From positions 1-64,000 of the forward strand of contig JAZSAS010000010.1 of assembly GCA_045602005.1 (NCBI GenBank): a DNA stretch of 64,000 nucleotides, read 5' to 3'. Source of the stretch: UMGS755 sp045602005 (lineage in GTDB: Bacteria; Bacillota; Clostridia; UBA1381; UBA9506). The position numbers and the translations under genes are program-made. Positions 7,054-15,863 of this stretch are shown piece after piece. Below the pieces are notes generated by a model. The model worked only from the letters and a program-made list of their open reading frames with translations. It did no database searches and was not told the DNA's origin. Numbering within the stretch: position 1 is the first letter of the stretch; every line of letters starts with the position of its first letter.

Positions 7054-7812
7054 ATGCGAATTGATTGTTTGACATTGTTCCCTCAAATGATGGAGGCGGT
7101 TCTTCAGGAAAGCATCATTGGCAGGGCTGTTTCTGCCGGCATTTTAGATATCCGATGCACGGATATCCGTGATTTTGCCGGCAACAAGCATAACCGGGTG
7201 GACGATGCACCTTATGGCGGCGGCATGGGGATGGTGATGCAACCGGACCCTATTTACAGAGCCTACCAATCGGTGATTAAAACGGCCACGGTTCCACCGA
7301 GAGTTATTTATATGTCACCTCAGGGCCGGGTGTTGACACAGGAAATTGCCAAAGAACTTGCACAGGAGCAACATCTTGTCTTTCTTTGCGGTCATTATGA
7401 GGGTGTTGACGAACGTGTTTTGGAAGAGATTGTAGATGAAGAGCTTTCAATCGGTGATTATGTGCTAACAGGCGGTGAAATTCCGGCGCTGACTGTGATT
7501 GATGCTGTGGGGCGGATGATTCCCGGTGTTTTGCCCTCTGAGGAAGCGTTCAGCGAAGAATCTCTATATAACGGGCTCTTGGAATATCCCCAGTACACCC
7601 GTCCGCCGGTGTTCTTAGGAAGAGAGGTGCCGGAGGTGCTTTTGTCCGGTCATCATGAAAACATTGCCAAATGGCGCAGAGAGCAGTCTGTTATAAGAAC
7701 CTGTGAAAAGCGGCCTGATTTATTGCCGCAGGCAGAATTGACAGAGCAGGAACGGCTTTTGGCGGCAGAGATATTGAAAAAGAAGGAGGAAGAGGGACAT
7801 GAAGCTACGTGA
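7054..7812 (+). CDS. trmD: tRNA (guanine37-N1)-methyltransferase
   Basis: TrmD methylates G37 of tRNAs using S-adenosylmethionine and so prevents frameshifting. The deep trefoil-knot SAM site is evident in LCGHYEGVDERVLE and IGDYVLTGGEIPALTVID; KHNRVDDAPYGGGMGM marks the N-terminal domain. The product is 252 aa, as usual. The ATG at 7054 follows AAAGGGTG. The 3' end overlaps the next gene by 14 bases. rplS, the usual downstream neighbour, is absent. Confidence 0.96.
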   Translation: MRIDCLTLFPQMMEAVLQESIIGRAVSAGILDIRCTDIRDFAGNKHNRVDDAPYGGGMGMVMQPDPIYRAYQSVIKTATVPPRVIYMSPQGRVLTQEIAKELAQEQHLVFLCGHYEGVDERVLEEIVDEELSIGDYVLTGGEIPALTVIDAVGRMIPGVLPSEEAFSEESLYNGLLEYPQYTRPPVFLGREVPEVLLSGHHENIAKWRREQSVIRTCEKRPDLLPQAELTEQERLLAAEILKKKEEEGHEAT

Positions 7813-8338
7813 AGAAACAATCGGCACAAAATCGGTTTTTGAGGGCAATATCATTAAAGTGCGGGTGGATACAGTGCGGCTGCCAAACGGTGGAGAAGGA
7901 ACCCGAGAAATTGTGGAACATCCCGGCGGTGTGGCAGTGGTGGCACTTGACAATGAACAAAACGTGTATCTGGTGCGGCAATATCGCCGTCCTTTTGATA
8001 AAATTATTTTAGAAATTCCGGCAGGCAAGCTGGACCATGCAGGTGAGGACCCTTTTGATTGCTGCGTTCGGGAACTGAAAGAGGAAACAGGACTTACAGC
8101 AGAGCGGTTTGACTATCTGGGTGCTTTTATGGTGTCGCCGGGATTTTGCCGGGAATGGATTCACATTTATCTGGCTCGTGGATTGTCAGCCGGCGATATG
8201 AATCTTGACCCTGATGAGTTTTTAGAAGTGGAGAAACTTCCCCTTTCTCAGGTGATGGAAATGATTATGAATAACCAGCTGGAAGATGCCAAAACCGTTA
8301 TCGGCATTTTGAAAACAAACCAGCTCATCCAATCTTGA
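7799..8338 (+). CDS. nudF: ADP-ribose pyrophosphatase, Nudix family
   Basis: NudF-type enzymes hydrolyse ADP-ribose to AMP and ribose 5-phosphate. The Nudix box is visible as PAGKLDHAGEDPFDCCVREL followed by KEETGL (about residues 75-100), with one more residue before the first Glu than in the textbook spacing. The 179-aa length fits. The ATG at 7799 lies inside trmD and is preceded by GGAAGAGGGAC. The stop codon TGA (8336-8338) forms part of the -35 box of the rnpB promoter. Confidence 0.9.
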   Translation: MKLREETIGTKSVFEGNIIKVRVDTVRLPNGGEGTREIVEHPGGVAVVALDNEQNVYLVRQYRRPFDKIILEIPAGKLDHAGEDPFDCCVRELKEETGLTAERFDYLGAFMVSPGFCREWIHIYLARGLSAGDMNLDPDEFLEVEKLPLSQVMEMIMNNQLEDAKTVIGILKTNQLIQS

Positions 8339-8363
8339 CAGGAGAAAAAGCCTGTGATATACT
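8335..8363 (+). promoter_or_regulatory. sigma-A promoter of rnpB
   Basis: TTGACA (8335-8340), 17 bases, TATACT (8358-8363): a near-consensus promoter. The -35 box contains the nudF stop codon. The predicted start near 8370 coincides with the P1 helix of the RNase P RNA. Confidence 0.85.
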
Positions 8364-8370
8364 AATTTCG

Positions 8371-8713
<343 letters not shown>

Positions 8714-8718
8714 TTATA

Positions 8719-8760
8719 AAAAGAACTGCAGCAAACAGGTTGTTTTGCTGCAGTTCTTTT
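8719..8760 (+). terminator. terminator of rnpB
   Basis: A 17-bp perfect stem (8719-8735 with 8744-8760), core GAACTGCAGCAAA, with an 8-base loop and a T-run on the 3' arm, directly follows the RNase P RNA. Confidence 0.85.
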
Positions 8761-8791
8761 GTATGTTTTTGCTGTTTTTTCCGTGAAATGC

Positions 8792-8820
8792 TTGACAAAT
8801 CCTAGAAAAAAAGATATTAT
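8792..8820 (+). promoter_or_regulatory. sigma-A promoter of glyQS
   Basis: TTGACA (8792-8797), 17 bases, TATTAT (8815-8820). The 60-base leader is too short for a T-box, so no tRNA-sensing leader is apparent. Confidence 0.7.
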
Positions 8821-8886
8821 ATAATATGATTATTTTTATGTAAAACATAATGAAAAGCATCTTTTGGTGCTGTGCGGAGGTTCAGT

Positions 8887-10278
8887 ATGAATAACACAGA
8901 AAAAACCATGGATAAAATTGTAGCACTTTGTAAGGGCAGAGGCTTTGTGTACCCCGGCTCTGAAATTTATGGCGGCCTGGCAAATGCCTGGGATTACGGC
9001 CCGCTGGGCGTGGAACTGAAGAACAACGTTAAGCGTGCCTGGTGGAAAAAGTTTATACAGGAATCTCCCTATAACGTGGGTCTTGATGCAGCAATCTTAA
9101 TGAATTCTCAGACCTGGGTTGCCTCCGGTCATGTGGGCGGTTTTTCTGACCCGTTGATGGATTGCCGTGAGTGTAAGGGACGTTACCGTGCCGATAACCT
9201 GATTGAGGATTATTTAAAAGAGCAGGGCGAGCCGGCTGTTGTTGATGGCTGGAGCAATGAGAAGATGATGGATTTCATCAAAGAACATGAAATTGTCTGC
9301 CCCAAATGCGGTAAGCATAATTTTACCGACATCCGTAAATTTAACCTGATGTTTAAAACCTTTCAAGGTGTAACTGAGGACAGTGCATCTGAGCTTTATC
9401 TGCGTCCTGAGACAGCTCAGGGTATTTTCGTAAACTTTAAAAATGTACAGAGAACCACCAGAAAAAAGGTTCCTTTTGGTATCGGTCAGGTGGGTAAATC
9501 CTTTAGAAATGAGATTACACCGGGCAACTTCATTTTCCGTATCCGTGAATTTGAGCAGATGGAGCTGGAGTTTTTCTGTGCACCCGGCGAAGACTTAAAA
9601 TGGTTTGAATATTGGAAAGAATTTTGCATCAACTGGTTGTTATCTCTGGGCATTCGCAGAGACAGCCTGAAGTTCCGTGACCATTCTCCTGAGGAACTCT
9701 CCCATTACAGCAACGCCACCACAGATATTGAATTTATGTTCCCCTTCGGCTGGGGTGAGCTTTGGGGCGTGGCAGACCGGACAGATTTTGACTTAAAACA
9801 GCATGCAACCCATTCCGGAGAAAATTTTGAGTATACTGACCCCATAACCGGAGAAAAATATATTCCGTACTGCATTGAGCCATCTCTGGGTGCTGACCGC
9901 ATGACTCTTGCCTTTTTAACTGATGCATATGATGAGGAAACCGTGGGCGAGAATGATACTCGTGTTGTAATGCGGTTCCATCCTGCACTGGCTCCCATTA
10001 AGGCGGCTGTTTTGCCCCTTTCCAAGAAATTGTCTGAGGGTGCTATGGCACTGTATCAGGACTTAGCAAGCCGTTTTATGTGTGAATATGATGAATCCGG
10101 CAGCATCGGCAAGCGGTATCGCCGGCAGGATGAAATCGGAACACCTTTCTGCATCACCTATGATTTTGATAGTCCGGAAAACGGCACGGTCACCATTCGT
10201 GAACGTGATTCTATGGAACAGGTGACGGTTAAAATTGAAGAAGTGGCTGACTACTTGGAGGAACGTTTGAAATTTTAA
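8887..10278 (+). CDS. glyQS: glycyl-tRNA synthetase, homodimeric type
   Basis: A class II aminoacyl-tRNA synthetase that charges tRNA-Gly. The 463-aa chain is the single-polypeptide (alpha2) form found in Gram-positives, archaea and eukaryotes, not the alpha2-beta2 form. Class II motifs are visible: FRNEITPGNFIFRIREFEQME around motif 2 and GADRMTLAFLTDAYDEE as motif 3. The C-terminal anticodon-binding domain starts near residue 365 (HPALAPIKAAVLPLSKK). The start is the ATG at 8887 after GCGGAGG. It is monocistronic, with its own promoter. Confidence 0.97.
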   Translation: MNNTEKTMDKIVALCKGRGFVYPGSEIYGGLANAWDYGPLGVELKNNVKRAWWKKFIQESPYNVGLDAAILMNSQTWVASGHVGGFSDPLMDCRECKGRYRADNLIEDYLKEQGEPAVVDGWSNEKMMDFIKEHEIVCPKCGKHNFTDIRKFNLMFKTFQGVTEDSASELYLRPETAQGIFVNFKNVQRTTRKKVPFGIGQVGKSFRNEITPGNFIFRIREFEQMELEFFCAPGEDLKWFEYWKEFCINWLLSLGIRRDSLKFRDHSPEELSHYSNATTDIEFMFPFGWGELWGVADRTDFDLKQHATHSGENFEYTDPITGEKYIPYCIEPSLGADRMTLAFLTDAYDEETVGENDTRVVMRFHPALAPIKAAVLPLSKKLSEGAMALYQDLASRFMCEYDESGSIGKRYRRQDEIGTPFCITYDFDSPENGTVTIRERDSMEQVTVKIEEVADYLEERLKF

Positions 10279-10302
10279 CCAATTAAAATTATTAAATTTA
10301 TA

Positions 10303-10331
10303 TTGACAGAAAGCGGAAAATTTAGTATTCT
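10303..10331 (+). promoter_or_regulatory. sigma-A promoter of ptsH
   Basis: TTGACA (10303-10308), 17 bases, TATTCT (10326-10331), with a second possible -10 (TATTAT) five bases later. It lies 57 bases before the ptsH start. Confidence 0.65.
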
Positions 10332-10387
10332 ATTATATAGAGCTTCAATTTTGTTTCCGGGAGTTATTCAGAGAAGGAGCGGTATTC

Positions 10388-10657
10388 ATGTTGTCAAAAG
10401 AGGTAGTTGTATGTAATCAGGTTGGTCTGCATGCCCGACCGGCTACGTTTTTTATACAGAAGTCTAACGAATTCAAGGCCGGCATTTGGGTTGAGAAAAA
10501 TGACCGGCGTGTGAATGCCAAAAGCCTTCTGGGTGTTCTTTCTTTGGGCATAACGAAGGGAACACAGATTACCATTATTGCCGATGGTTCTGATGAGGAA
10601 GAGGCGCTAGATGCACTGGCTCGTTTAATCGGCGGCGAAATTGAAATTGAAGAATAG
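10388..10657 (+). CDS. ptsH: phosphocarrier protein HPr
   Basis: HPr relays phosphate from EI to sugar permeases and, when phosphorylated on serine, acts as corepressor of CcpA. His15 (GLHARPAT) and Ser46 (NAKSLLGVLSLG) are both present, so it is an HPr rather than the catalytically dead paralogue Crh, which lacks the histidine. It is 89 aa. It has its own promoter and a terminator directly behind it, so it is probably a single-gene unit. The gene for enzyme I is not adjacent. Confidence 0.88.
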   Translation: MLSKEVVVCNQVGLHARPATFFIQKSNEFKAGIWVEKNDRRVNAKSLLGVLSLGITKGTQITIIADGSDEEEALDALARLIGGEIEIEE

Positions 10658-10666
10658 AAAAACAAC

Positions 10667-10695
10667 AAGGCGTGCTGTGTGGCGCGCCTTTTTTT
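10667..10695 (+). terminator. terminator after ptsH
   Basis: A 9-bp stem AAGGCGTGC with GCGCGCCTT (one G-T pair), loop of six, then seven T. The uvrC ribosome binding site follows 8 bases later, so uvrC may depend on readthrough or an unseen promoter. Confidence 0.75.
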
Positions 10696-10714
10696 AGTAT
10701 GGGGAGGTGCTTCT

Positions 10715-12568
10715 TTGGATAAGGAACATTTGCTGAATCTGCCGGAGGAGCCCGGCGTTTACATCATGAAGGACAAAAATGATAAGGTCATTTATGTAGG
10801 CAAGGCGAAAATTTTGAAAAACCGTATTAAGCAGTATTTTACAGCAGTGGAAAACCATGCGCCTAAGGTTCGTGCCATGGTTTCCAACATTGAGAGCTTT
10901 GAATATATTATCACTGACAGTGAAATAGAGGCCTTGATTTTAGAGTGCAACTTGATTAAAAAATACAAGCCCTACTATAACATTCTTCTGAAAGATGATA
11001 AGCATTATCCCTACATTAAGGTCACCATTCGTGATGATTTTCCAAGAATATCGCTTTCCCGGAAAATGGACAAGGACGGGAATAAGTATTACGGTCCTTA
11101 TACCAGCAGCTATGCGGTTCGAGAGGCGATTGATATGATATCCAAGCTGTGTAAGCTGCCCACTTGTAACTTAAAAATGCCCGGCGATATGGGCAAAAAA
11201 CGGGAATGCTTAAATGCCCACATTGAGCAGTGTGTGGCTCCTTGCATCAAACCCCTCTCACGGGAGGAATACCGGCGCCTGATTGCACGTGCGTGCAGCT
11301 TTTTAGAGGGAAATCATGCCGGAATTTTATCTCAGCTGGAGGCTGATATGCAAGCAGCTTCTGACAATCTGGAATTTGAGCGTGCAGCCCTATTGCGGGA
11401 TAAGATCAATGCCATTCATAAGATAGAGGAACGGCAAAAGGTGATTTCCGACCGGCAGACCGATGAGGATATTATTGGTTTTTACAGGCAGGGAAACAAA
11501 ACCTATGGCGAAGTGTTTTTTGTGCGTCATGGTCGCTTGATTGGGCGGCACAGCACAGTGCTGGACAAAACTGGCGACACACCGGACCAGGTTTTGTGCG
11601 GCGAGTTTTTAAAGCAGTTTTATGCTGAAAGAAGTGATATTCCCCCCGCAGTCTATACCTGTTATGAAAGCGAGGATGCTTTGCTGATTTCCCATTGGCT
11701 AACACAAAAGGCCGGTAAAAAAACAGTGGTGAGGTGCCCTGTGCGCGGTGAAAAGAAAAAGCTGACGGAAATGGCTTGTAAAAATGCCAGACAAAATGCG
11801 GTGGACCATTTGTTGCGTGATAGTGGCAAAAATGTGCCGAAAAGTCTTTTGGAGCTGAAGGAAAAACTGGCACTTGACCAGATTCCCAAGCGGATTGAGG
11901 CCTATGATATTTCTCACACCGGTGGTAGCGACCCTGTGGGTTCTATGGTTGTGTTCAACGATGGAAAATCTGCCCGGAGCTGCTACCGTCACTTCAAAAT
12001 CGAAACGGCTCAGGGCGGTGACGATTGTCAGAGCATGACAGAGGTGTTATTCCGTCGTTTCCGTCGTGGAAAAGAAGAGCAGGAGGCCGTGGAGGCAGGA
12101 GAATTGGAAAACCCCAAATTTTTGCCGTTGCCCGATGTGATTCTATTAGATGGCGGCAAGGGTCAGGTGCGTGCTGCTTGCCAGCTCTTGGAAATGGTGG
12201 ATTTAGACATTCCCCTATTTGGCATGGTGAAGGATGAACGCCACAGAACCCGTGGTTTAATTACTGACAGCGGTGAGGAAATCAGCTTTTTAAAAACCTC
12301 TGAAAGCTTCCGGCTGATTGCCGGTATTCAGGAGGAGGTACACAGGTTTGCGATTTCATATCACAAAAAGCTGCGCAAAGGCCATGTTACCGGCTCTGTT
12401 CTAGAGGAAATTGAGGGTGTGGGCAGTGCAACACGAAAAAAGCTCCTTCGACATTTTAAGACGATGACGGCCATTCGTGAGGCAAGCGTGGAGGAAATAC
12501 AAGCCATTCCGGGAATTTCCAAGGTTGTTTCACAAAATATTTACAACTTTTTTCATAAAACATCTTGA
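10715..12568 (+). CDS. uvrC: excinuclease ABC subunit C
   Basis: UvrC makes both incisions in nucleotide excision repair after UvrAB loads at a lesion. The GIY-YIG nuclease domain is at the N-terminus (PGVYIMKDKNDKVIYVGKAK, about residues 13-32). A UvrB-binding UVR motif lies near 205-240. The RNase H-like 5' nuclease domain includes AYDISHTGGSDPVGSMVVF and LLDGGKGQV. Tandem helix-hairpin-helix motifs close the protein (VLEEIEGVGSATRKKLL and IQAIPGISK). The TTG start at 10715 is chosen from GGGGAGG seven bases upstream; an in-frame ATG at 10679 lies inside the terminator. The product is 617 aa, a normal length. Confidence 0.96.
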   Translation: MDKEHLLNLPEEPGVYIMKDKNDKVIYVGKAKILKNRIKQYFTAVENHAPKVRAMVSNIESFEYIITDSEIEALILECNLIKKYKPYYNILLKDDKHYPYIKVTIRDDFPRISLSRKMDKDGNKYYGPYTSSYAVREAIDMISKLCKLPTCNLKMPGDMGKKRECLNAHIEQCVAPCIKPLSREEYRRLIARACSFLEGNHAGILSQLEADMQAASDNLEFERAALLRDKINAIHKIEERQKVISDRQTDEDIIGFYRQGNKTYGEVFFVRHGRLIGRHSTVLDKTGDTPDQVLCGEFLKQFYAERSDIPPAVYTCYESEDALLISHWLTQKAGKKTVVRCPVRGEKKKLTEMACKNARQNAVDHLLRDSGKNVPKSLLELKEKLALDQIPKRIEAYDISHTGGSDPVGSMVVFNDGKSARSCYRHFKIETAQGGDDCQSMTEVLFRRFRRGKEEQEAVEAGELENPKFLPLPDVILLDGGKGQVRAACQLLEMVDLDIPLFGMVKDERHRTRGLITDSGEEISFLKTSESFRLIAGIQEEVHRFAISYHKKLRKGHVTGSVLEEIEGVGSATRKKLLRHFKTMTAIREASVEEIQAIPGISKVVSQNIYNFFHKTS

Positions 12569-12627
12569 ATTTTTCTGTGTTTTATAATATACTTTTTTTA
12601 TTAGATGGAAATAGGCAGGTGGCGATT

Positions 12628-13647
12628 TTGAGAATTGCAGTAGATGCATTTGGCGGTGACCATGCACCCGAGGCAATTGTTAAGGGTTGTGTCATGGCGG
12701 CTGCATCATTAAAGGATGAAATTATTTTAGTTGGCGACGAGGAAAGGCTTGCTGCGCTTTTAGCGCAGGAGAAAGTTCCTGAGGGTCGCATTAGAATTCG
12801 TCATGCCGGCGAGGTGATTGATGCCGGTGAGCCGCCTGTGGAAGCAATTAGAAAAAAGAAAGATTCTTCTTTGGTTGTGGCACTTTCCATGGTGAAAAAC
12901 GGTGAGGCAGATGCGGTGGTGTCTGCCGGGAATACCGGTGCTTACCTTGCCGGTGCCTTTCGGTTCATCGGCCGCATGAAGGGCGTTAAACGTCCTGCGT
13001 TGACAACACCAATGCCAACGGTGAAGGAGCCAGGTGTGATTTTAGATGCGGGAGCCAATGCCGACTGCCGTCCCCTTCATTTGGTGCAGTTTGCACATAT
13101 GGGTGCCATTTATGCTGAACATGTGTTGCATATTAAAAATCCCCGTGTGGCATTGTTGAACATTGGTGCTGAGGAGAAAAAGGGTAACGCCCTGACCCAG
13201 GAGACACATGCTCTTTTGAAAGAAGAAAAGGGTTTGAATTTTATAGGAAACATTGAACCCAGAGATGTGCCTTATGGTGCGGCAGATGTCATTGTGTGTG
13301 ACGGATTTACCGGCAATGTTGTGATTAAGCTCATTGAGGGAACAGCATCGGCCTTGTTTACCATGCTAAAGGGTGTTTTTTATAAAAACCTTCTCACCAA
13401 GCTTGCTGCGGCTGTTTTAAAGCCTGGCCTTAAAGCAGTGAAGGGTAAAATGGATTACACGGAATATGGCGGTGTGCCGCTTTTGGGCATTGATGGCGTT
13501 GTGTTCAAGGCTCATGGCAGTTCTAATGCAGTGGCAATTTGCAATGCTGTTTGTGCTGCCAGCACGTATCTGGCTGCCGGCGTGAACGAAAAAATTAAGG
13601 CAGCACTGGCTTTAGATACGGCAGATATAGCGGAAGATGAGGCATAA
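12628..13647 (+). CDS. plsX: phosphate acyltransferase PlsX
   Basis: PlsX converts acyl-ACP to acyl-phosphate, the first committed step of PlsX/PlsY phospholipid synthesis. The N-terminus RIAVDAFGGDHAPEAIVKG and the motifs SAGNTGAYLAGA and DGFTGNVVIKLIEG are diagnostic. The TTG start at 12628 has GCAGGTGG 8 bases upstream and gives 339 aa, the usual length. acpP follows after about 100 bases. The usual neighbours fapR, fabD and fabG are missing. PlsC, acting later in the pathway, is at 49046-49678. Confidence 0.94.
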   Translation: MRIAVDAFGGDHAPEAIVKGCVMAAASLKDEIILVGDEERLAALLAQEKVPEGRIRIRHAGEVIDAGEPPVEAIRKKKDSSLVVALSMVKNGEADAVVSAGNTGAYLAGAFRFIGRMKGVKRPALTTPMPTVKEPGVILDAGANADCRPLHLVQFAHMGAIYAEHVLHIKNPRVALLNIGAEEKKGNALTQETHALLKEEKGLNFIGNIEPRDVPYGAADVIVCDGFTGNVVIKLIEGTASALFTMLKGVFYKNLLTKLAAAVLKPGLKAVKGKMDYTEYGGVPLLGIDGVVFKAHGSSNAVAICNAVCAASTYLAAGVNEKIKAALALDTADIAEDEA

Positions 13648-13745
13648 CATTTGTTTTATTCTGCATTTTGCTTTGCAAAAGCAGTTTTAAAAGGATATTG
13701 GCGGCTCTGACCTGTTCAGACCAGCATGTATTTGGAGGTGAAGAA

Positions 13746-13973
13746 ATGGAATTTGAAACAGTAAAACAAATCATTGTTGAACAGTTAGGCGTAGATGAGG
13801 CTTCCATTACAAAGGACACATCTTTTGTGGACGATCTGGGTGCAGATTCTTTGGATGTGGTGGAATTGGTTATGGCGTTAGAGGAGGAGTTTGATTTAGA
13901 GATTTCTGACGGTGAAGCAGAAAACATCAAAACTGTTGGAGATGCTGTTGAATACATTAAGGCTAACTTATAA
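13746..13973 (+). CDS. acpP: acyl carrier protein
   Basis: The 75-aa carrier holds growing acyl chains on a 4'-phosphopantetheine arm. The attachment site is Ser35 in GADSLDVVELVMALEEEF, and the protein is strongly acidic as expected. The ATG at 13746 follows GGAGGTGAAGAA. It sits between plsX and rnc, the conserved Firmicutes order. Confidence 0.97.
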   Translation: MEFETVKQIIVEQLGVDEASITKDTSFVDDLGADSLDVVELVMALEEEFDLEISDGEAENIKTVGDAVEYIKANL

Positions 13974-13995
13974 ATTATGTGTTAACCCCAAACAT

Positions 13996-14026
13996 AAGGG
14001 GCTGCCGCTTTTTGCGACAGCCCCTT
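13996..14026 (+). terminator. hairpin after acpP (weak terminator or processing site)
   Basis: A 13-bp stem with one mismatch (13996-14008 with 14014-14026), GGGGCTG core and a T5 loop. The T-run after the stem is only three bases, so termination would be weak and rnc could be reached by readthrough. Confidence 0.5.
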
Positions 14027-14061
14027 TCAACAAAACATGGCATAAAAAAGACTCGATTTGC

Positions 14062-14094
14062 CATGAAAATCCGGAAGCATTCCGAATTTTCATG
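14062..14094 (+). promoter_or_regulatory. long hairpin in the rnc leader
   Basis: A 15-bp stem with one mismatch (14062-14076 with 14080-14094), arms CATGAAAATCCGGAA and TTCCGAATTTTCATG, loop GCA. It ends 26 bases before the rnc start. Its place suggests an RNase III cleavage site for autoregulation, as known in E. coli rnc, but this is inference. Confidence 0.45.
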
Positions 14095-14120
14095 ACGGAT
14101 TGATTAAAGAGGGAATGAAC

Positions 14121-14822
14121 ATGAATCAGCTAAAAGAATTTGAGGAAATTATCGGGTATAAATTTAATGACAGAATGCTTTTAAAAACAGCATTGACCCA
14201 TAGTTCCTTTGCCAATGAAAACAGGAATAAAAAAATTCAGTATAACGAGCGCTTAGAGTTTTTGGGCGACTCGGTGTTGAGCCTGATTGTCAGCAATTAT
14301 TTATTTGAGAACTATAAGAAGTTGCCAGAGGGTGACCTGACAAAGGCACGTGCCACCATTGTTTGTGAGCGTTCTCTTTGGTCATGCGCCACAGGCATTG
14401 AGATGGGGAAATTTCTCATTCTGGGTAAGGGTGAAGAATTGACTGGCGGCAGAACCAGAGTGTCTATTTTGGCAGATGCCTATGAGGCGTTGATTGCGGC
14501 TATTTATTTAGATGGTGGCTTTTCTGTTGCCAGTGAATGGCTATTGGGGCAGTTGTATGACACCATTCTTTTGGCAGTTAAAGGAAAAACCTTCAAAGAC
14601 TATAAAACAGCGTTGCAGGAGCAGGTTCAACAAAAAGGCCATGCAGAAATTCATTACAAGGTCGTGGGCGAATCCGGCCCCGACCATCTCAAAACCTTTT
14701 TGGTACACGTGTCTGTTGACGGGAAAGTGTTAGGTGCCGGCGAGGGAAAAAGTAAAAAAAATGCCGAGCAAATGGCAGCGCAGGATGCTCTTTCTAAGCT
14801 GGGTGATTCCCATGGCCGGTAA
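14121..14822 (+). CDS. rnc: ribonuclease III
   Basis: RNase III cuts double-stranded RNA, including rRNA precursors. The signature ERLEFLGDSVL is at residues 43-53, with the second acidic cluster in LADAYEALIAAIYLDGG. The double-stranded RNA-binding domain covers roughly residues 155-228 (DYKTALQEQVQQKG to KKNAEQMAAQDAL). The ATG at 14121 has AAAGAGGG at proper spacing; an ATG at 14115 is too close to it. The product is 233 aa. The 3' end overlaps the next gene by 11 bases. Confidence 0.96.
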   Translation: MNQLKEFEEIIGYKFNDRMLLKTALTHSSFANENRNKKIQYNERLEFLGDSVLSLIVSNYLFENYKKLPEGDLTKARATIVCERSLWSCATGIEMGKFLILGKGEELTGGRTRVSILADAYEALIAAIYLDGGFSVASEWLLGQLYDTILLAVKGKTFKDYKTALQEQVQQKGHAEIHYKVVGESGPDHLKTFLVHVSVDGKVLGAGEGKSKKNAEQMAAQDALSKLGDSHGR

Positions 14823-15819
14823 GCACAAAACCATTCCTGTTTTTGTGCCTCACTGGGGTTGTCCGCAGGATTGTTTGTTTTGTAACCAAAAGGCCATTAC
14901 AGGTCTTCGAGAGGACATGACAACAGAAAAAGCTGAGAAAATTATTGCCCGGGGAATAAAAAACCGCAAGCCGGGGGAGAGAGTTGAAATTGGTTTTTTT
15001 GGCGGCAGTTTTACCGGCATACCGGCTCCTGTGCAAGAGGCCCTTTTAGGATTGGCTCAAAGGGCGGTGGCAGCCGGACAGGCAGAGGGCATTCGCCTTT
15101 CTACCCGACCGGATTACGTGAATGATGCTGTTTTGGAAAGATTACTTCGTTTTGGTGTAACATGCGTGGAATTGGGTGCTCAATCTATGAATGACGAGGT
15201 GCTTTCCTTAAGCAAACGGGGGCACAGTGCCGCTCAAACAGTTTTGGCTGCTGAAAAAATACGAGCCGCAGGACTGAGCCTGGGCCTTCAAATGATGACC
15301 GGTCTGCCCGGAGATACAGCAGAAAAAACGATGGAAACAGCAAAGGCTTTTATTTCCCTCAAACCCCAATGTGTGCGAATTTATCCCACTTTAGTTTTGC
15401 AGAACACAGCCTTGGCTACTTTGTATGAAGCCGGGGGATATGAACCGCTGACTGTAGAGGAGGCTGTCTGCCGTTGTGCTAAGCTGTATCGCAGTTTTAC
15501 AGAGGCGCACATTGATGTTATTCGCATGGGACTTTTGGATATGGAGCCGGAGGCGATTCTGGCAGGGCCATATCATCCGGCTTTTGGAGAGTTGGTTTTG
15601 AGCCGCATTTGCTATGAAAACGTGGCAAAAAAGTTGGAGGGTCTTAGGGGCTTAAAAATAACACTTAGGGTGAATCCCCGATTTGTGTCGATTTTAACCG
15701 GGCAGAAAAAGCAGAATATTAATCGCTTTATTCAGGAATTTCATTTACAGGATATAAAAATTGAGCAGGATGCTTCTGTGGCAGGAGATGCGATTCTCGT
15801 TCTGCCACAAAAGAATTAG
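14812..15819 (+). CDS. Elp3-like radical SAM protein
   Basis: The protein has a radical SAM cluster motif Cys17-x3-Cys21-x2-Cys24 near the N-terminus (HWGCPQDCLFCNQ), then GFFGGSFTGIP and a STRPDYV segment, the pattern of the Elp3/MiaB/NifB-type family. It is 335 aa and appears to lack the acetyltransferase domain of full-length Elp3 (over 500 aa), so it is unlikely to be the complete tRNA U34 enzyme. In clostridia a gene like this often sits between rnc and smc. The ATG at 14812 overlaps rnc and lacks a strong binding site, which suggests translational coupling. The substrate is unknown. Confidence 0.8.
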   Translation: MAGKHKTIPVFVPHWGCPQDCLFCNQKAITGLREDMTTEKAEKIIARGIKNRKPGERVEIGFFGGSFTGIPAPVQEALLGLAQRAVAAGQAEGIRLSTRPDYVNDAVLERLLRFGVTCVELGAQSMNDEVLSLSKRGHSAAQTVLAAEKIRAAGLSLGLQMMTGLPGDTAEKTMETAKAFISLKPQCVRIYPTLVLQNTALATLYEAGGYEPLTVEEAVCRCAKLYRSFTEAHIDVIRMGLLDMEPEAILAGPYHPAFGELVLSRICYENVAKKLEGLRGLKITLRVNPRFVSILTGQKKQNINRFIQEFHLQDIKIEQDASVAGDAILVLPQKN

Positions 15820-15863
15820 TGTGCAGAACATGACTTCTGACACAGAAAGGTTTTGGTAACAAC

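Noticed and set aside
8821..8886. T-box leader upstream of glyQS
   Set aside because: The leader is about 60 bases and lacks the T-box sequence and specifier loop.
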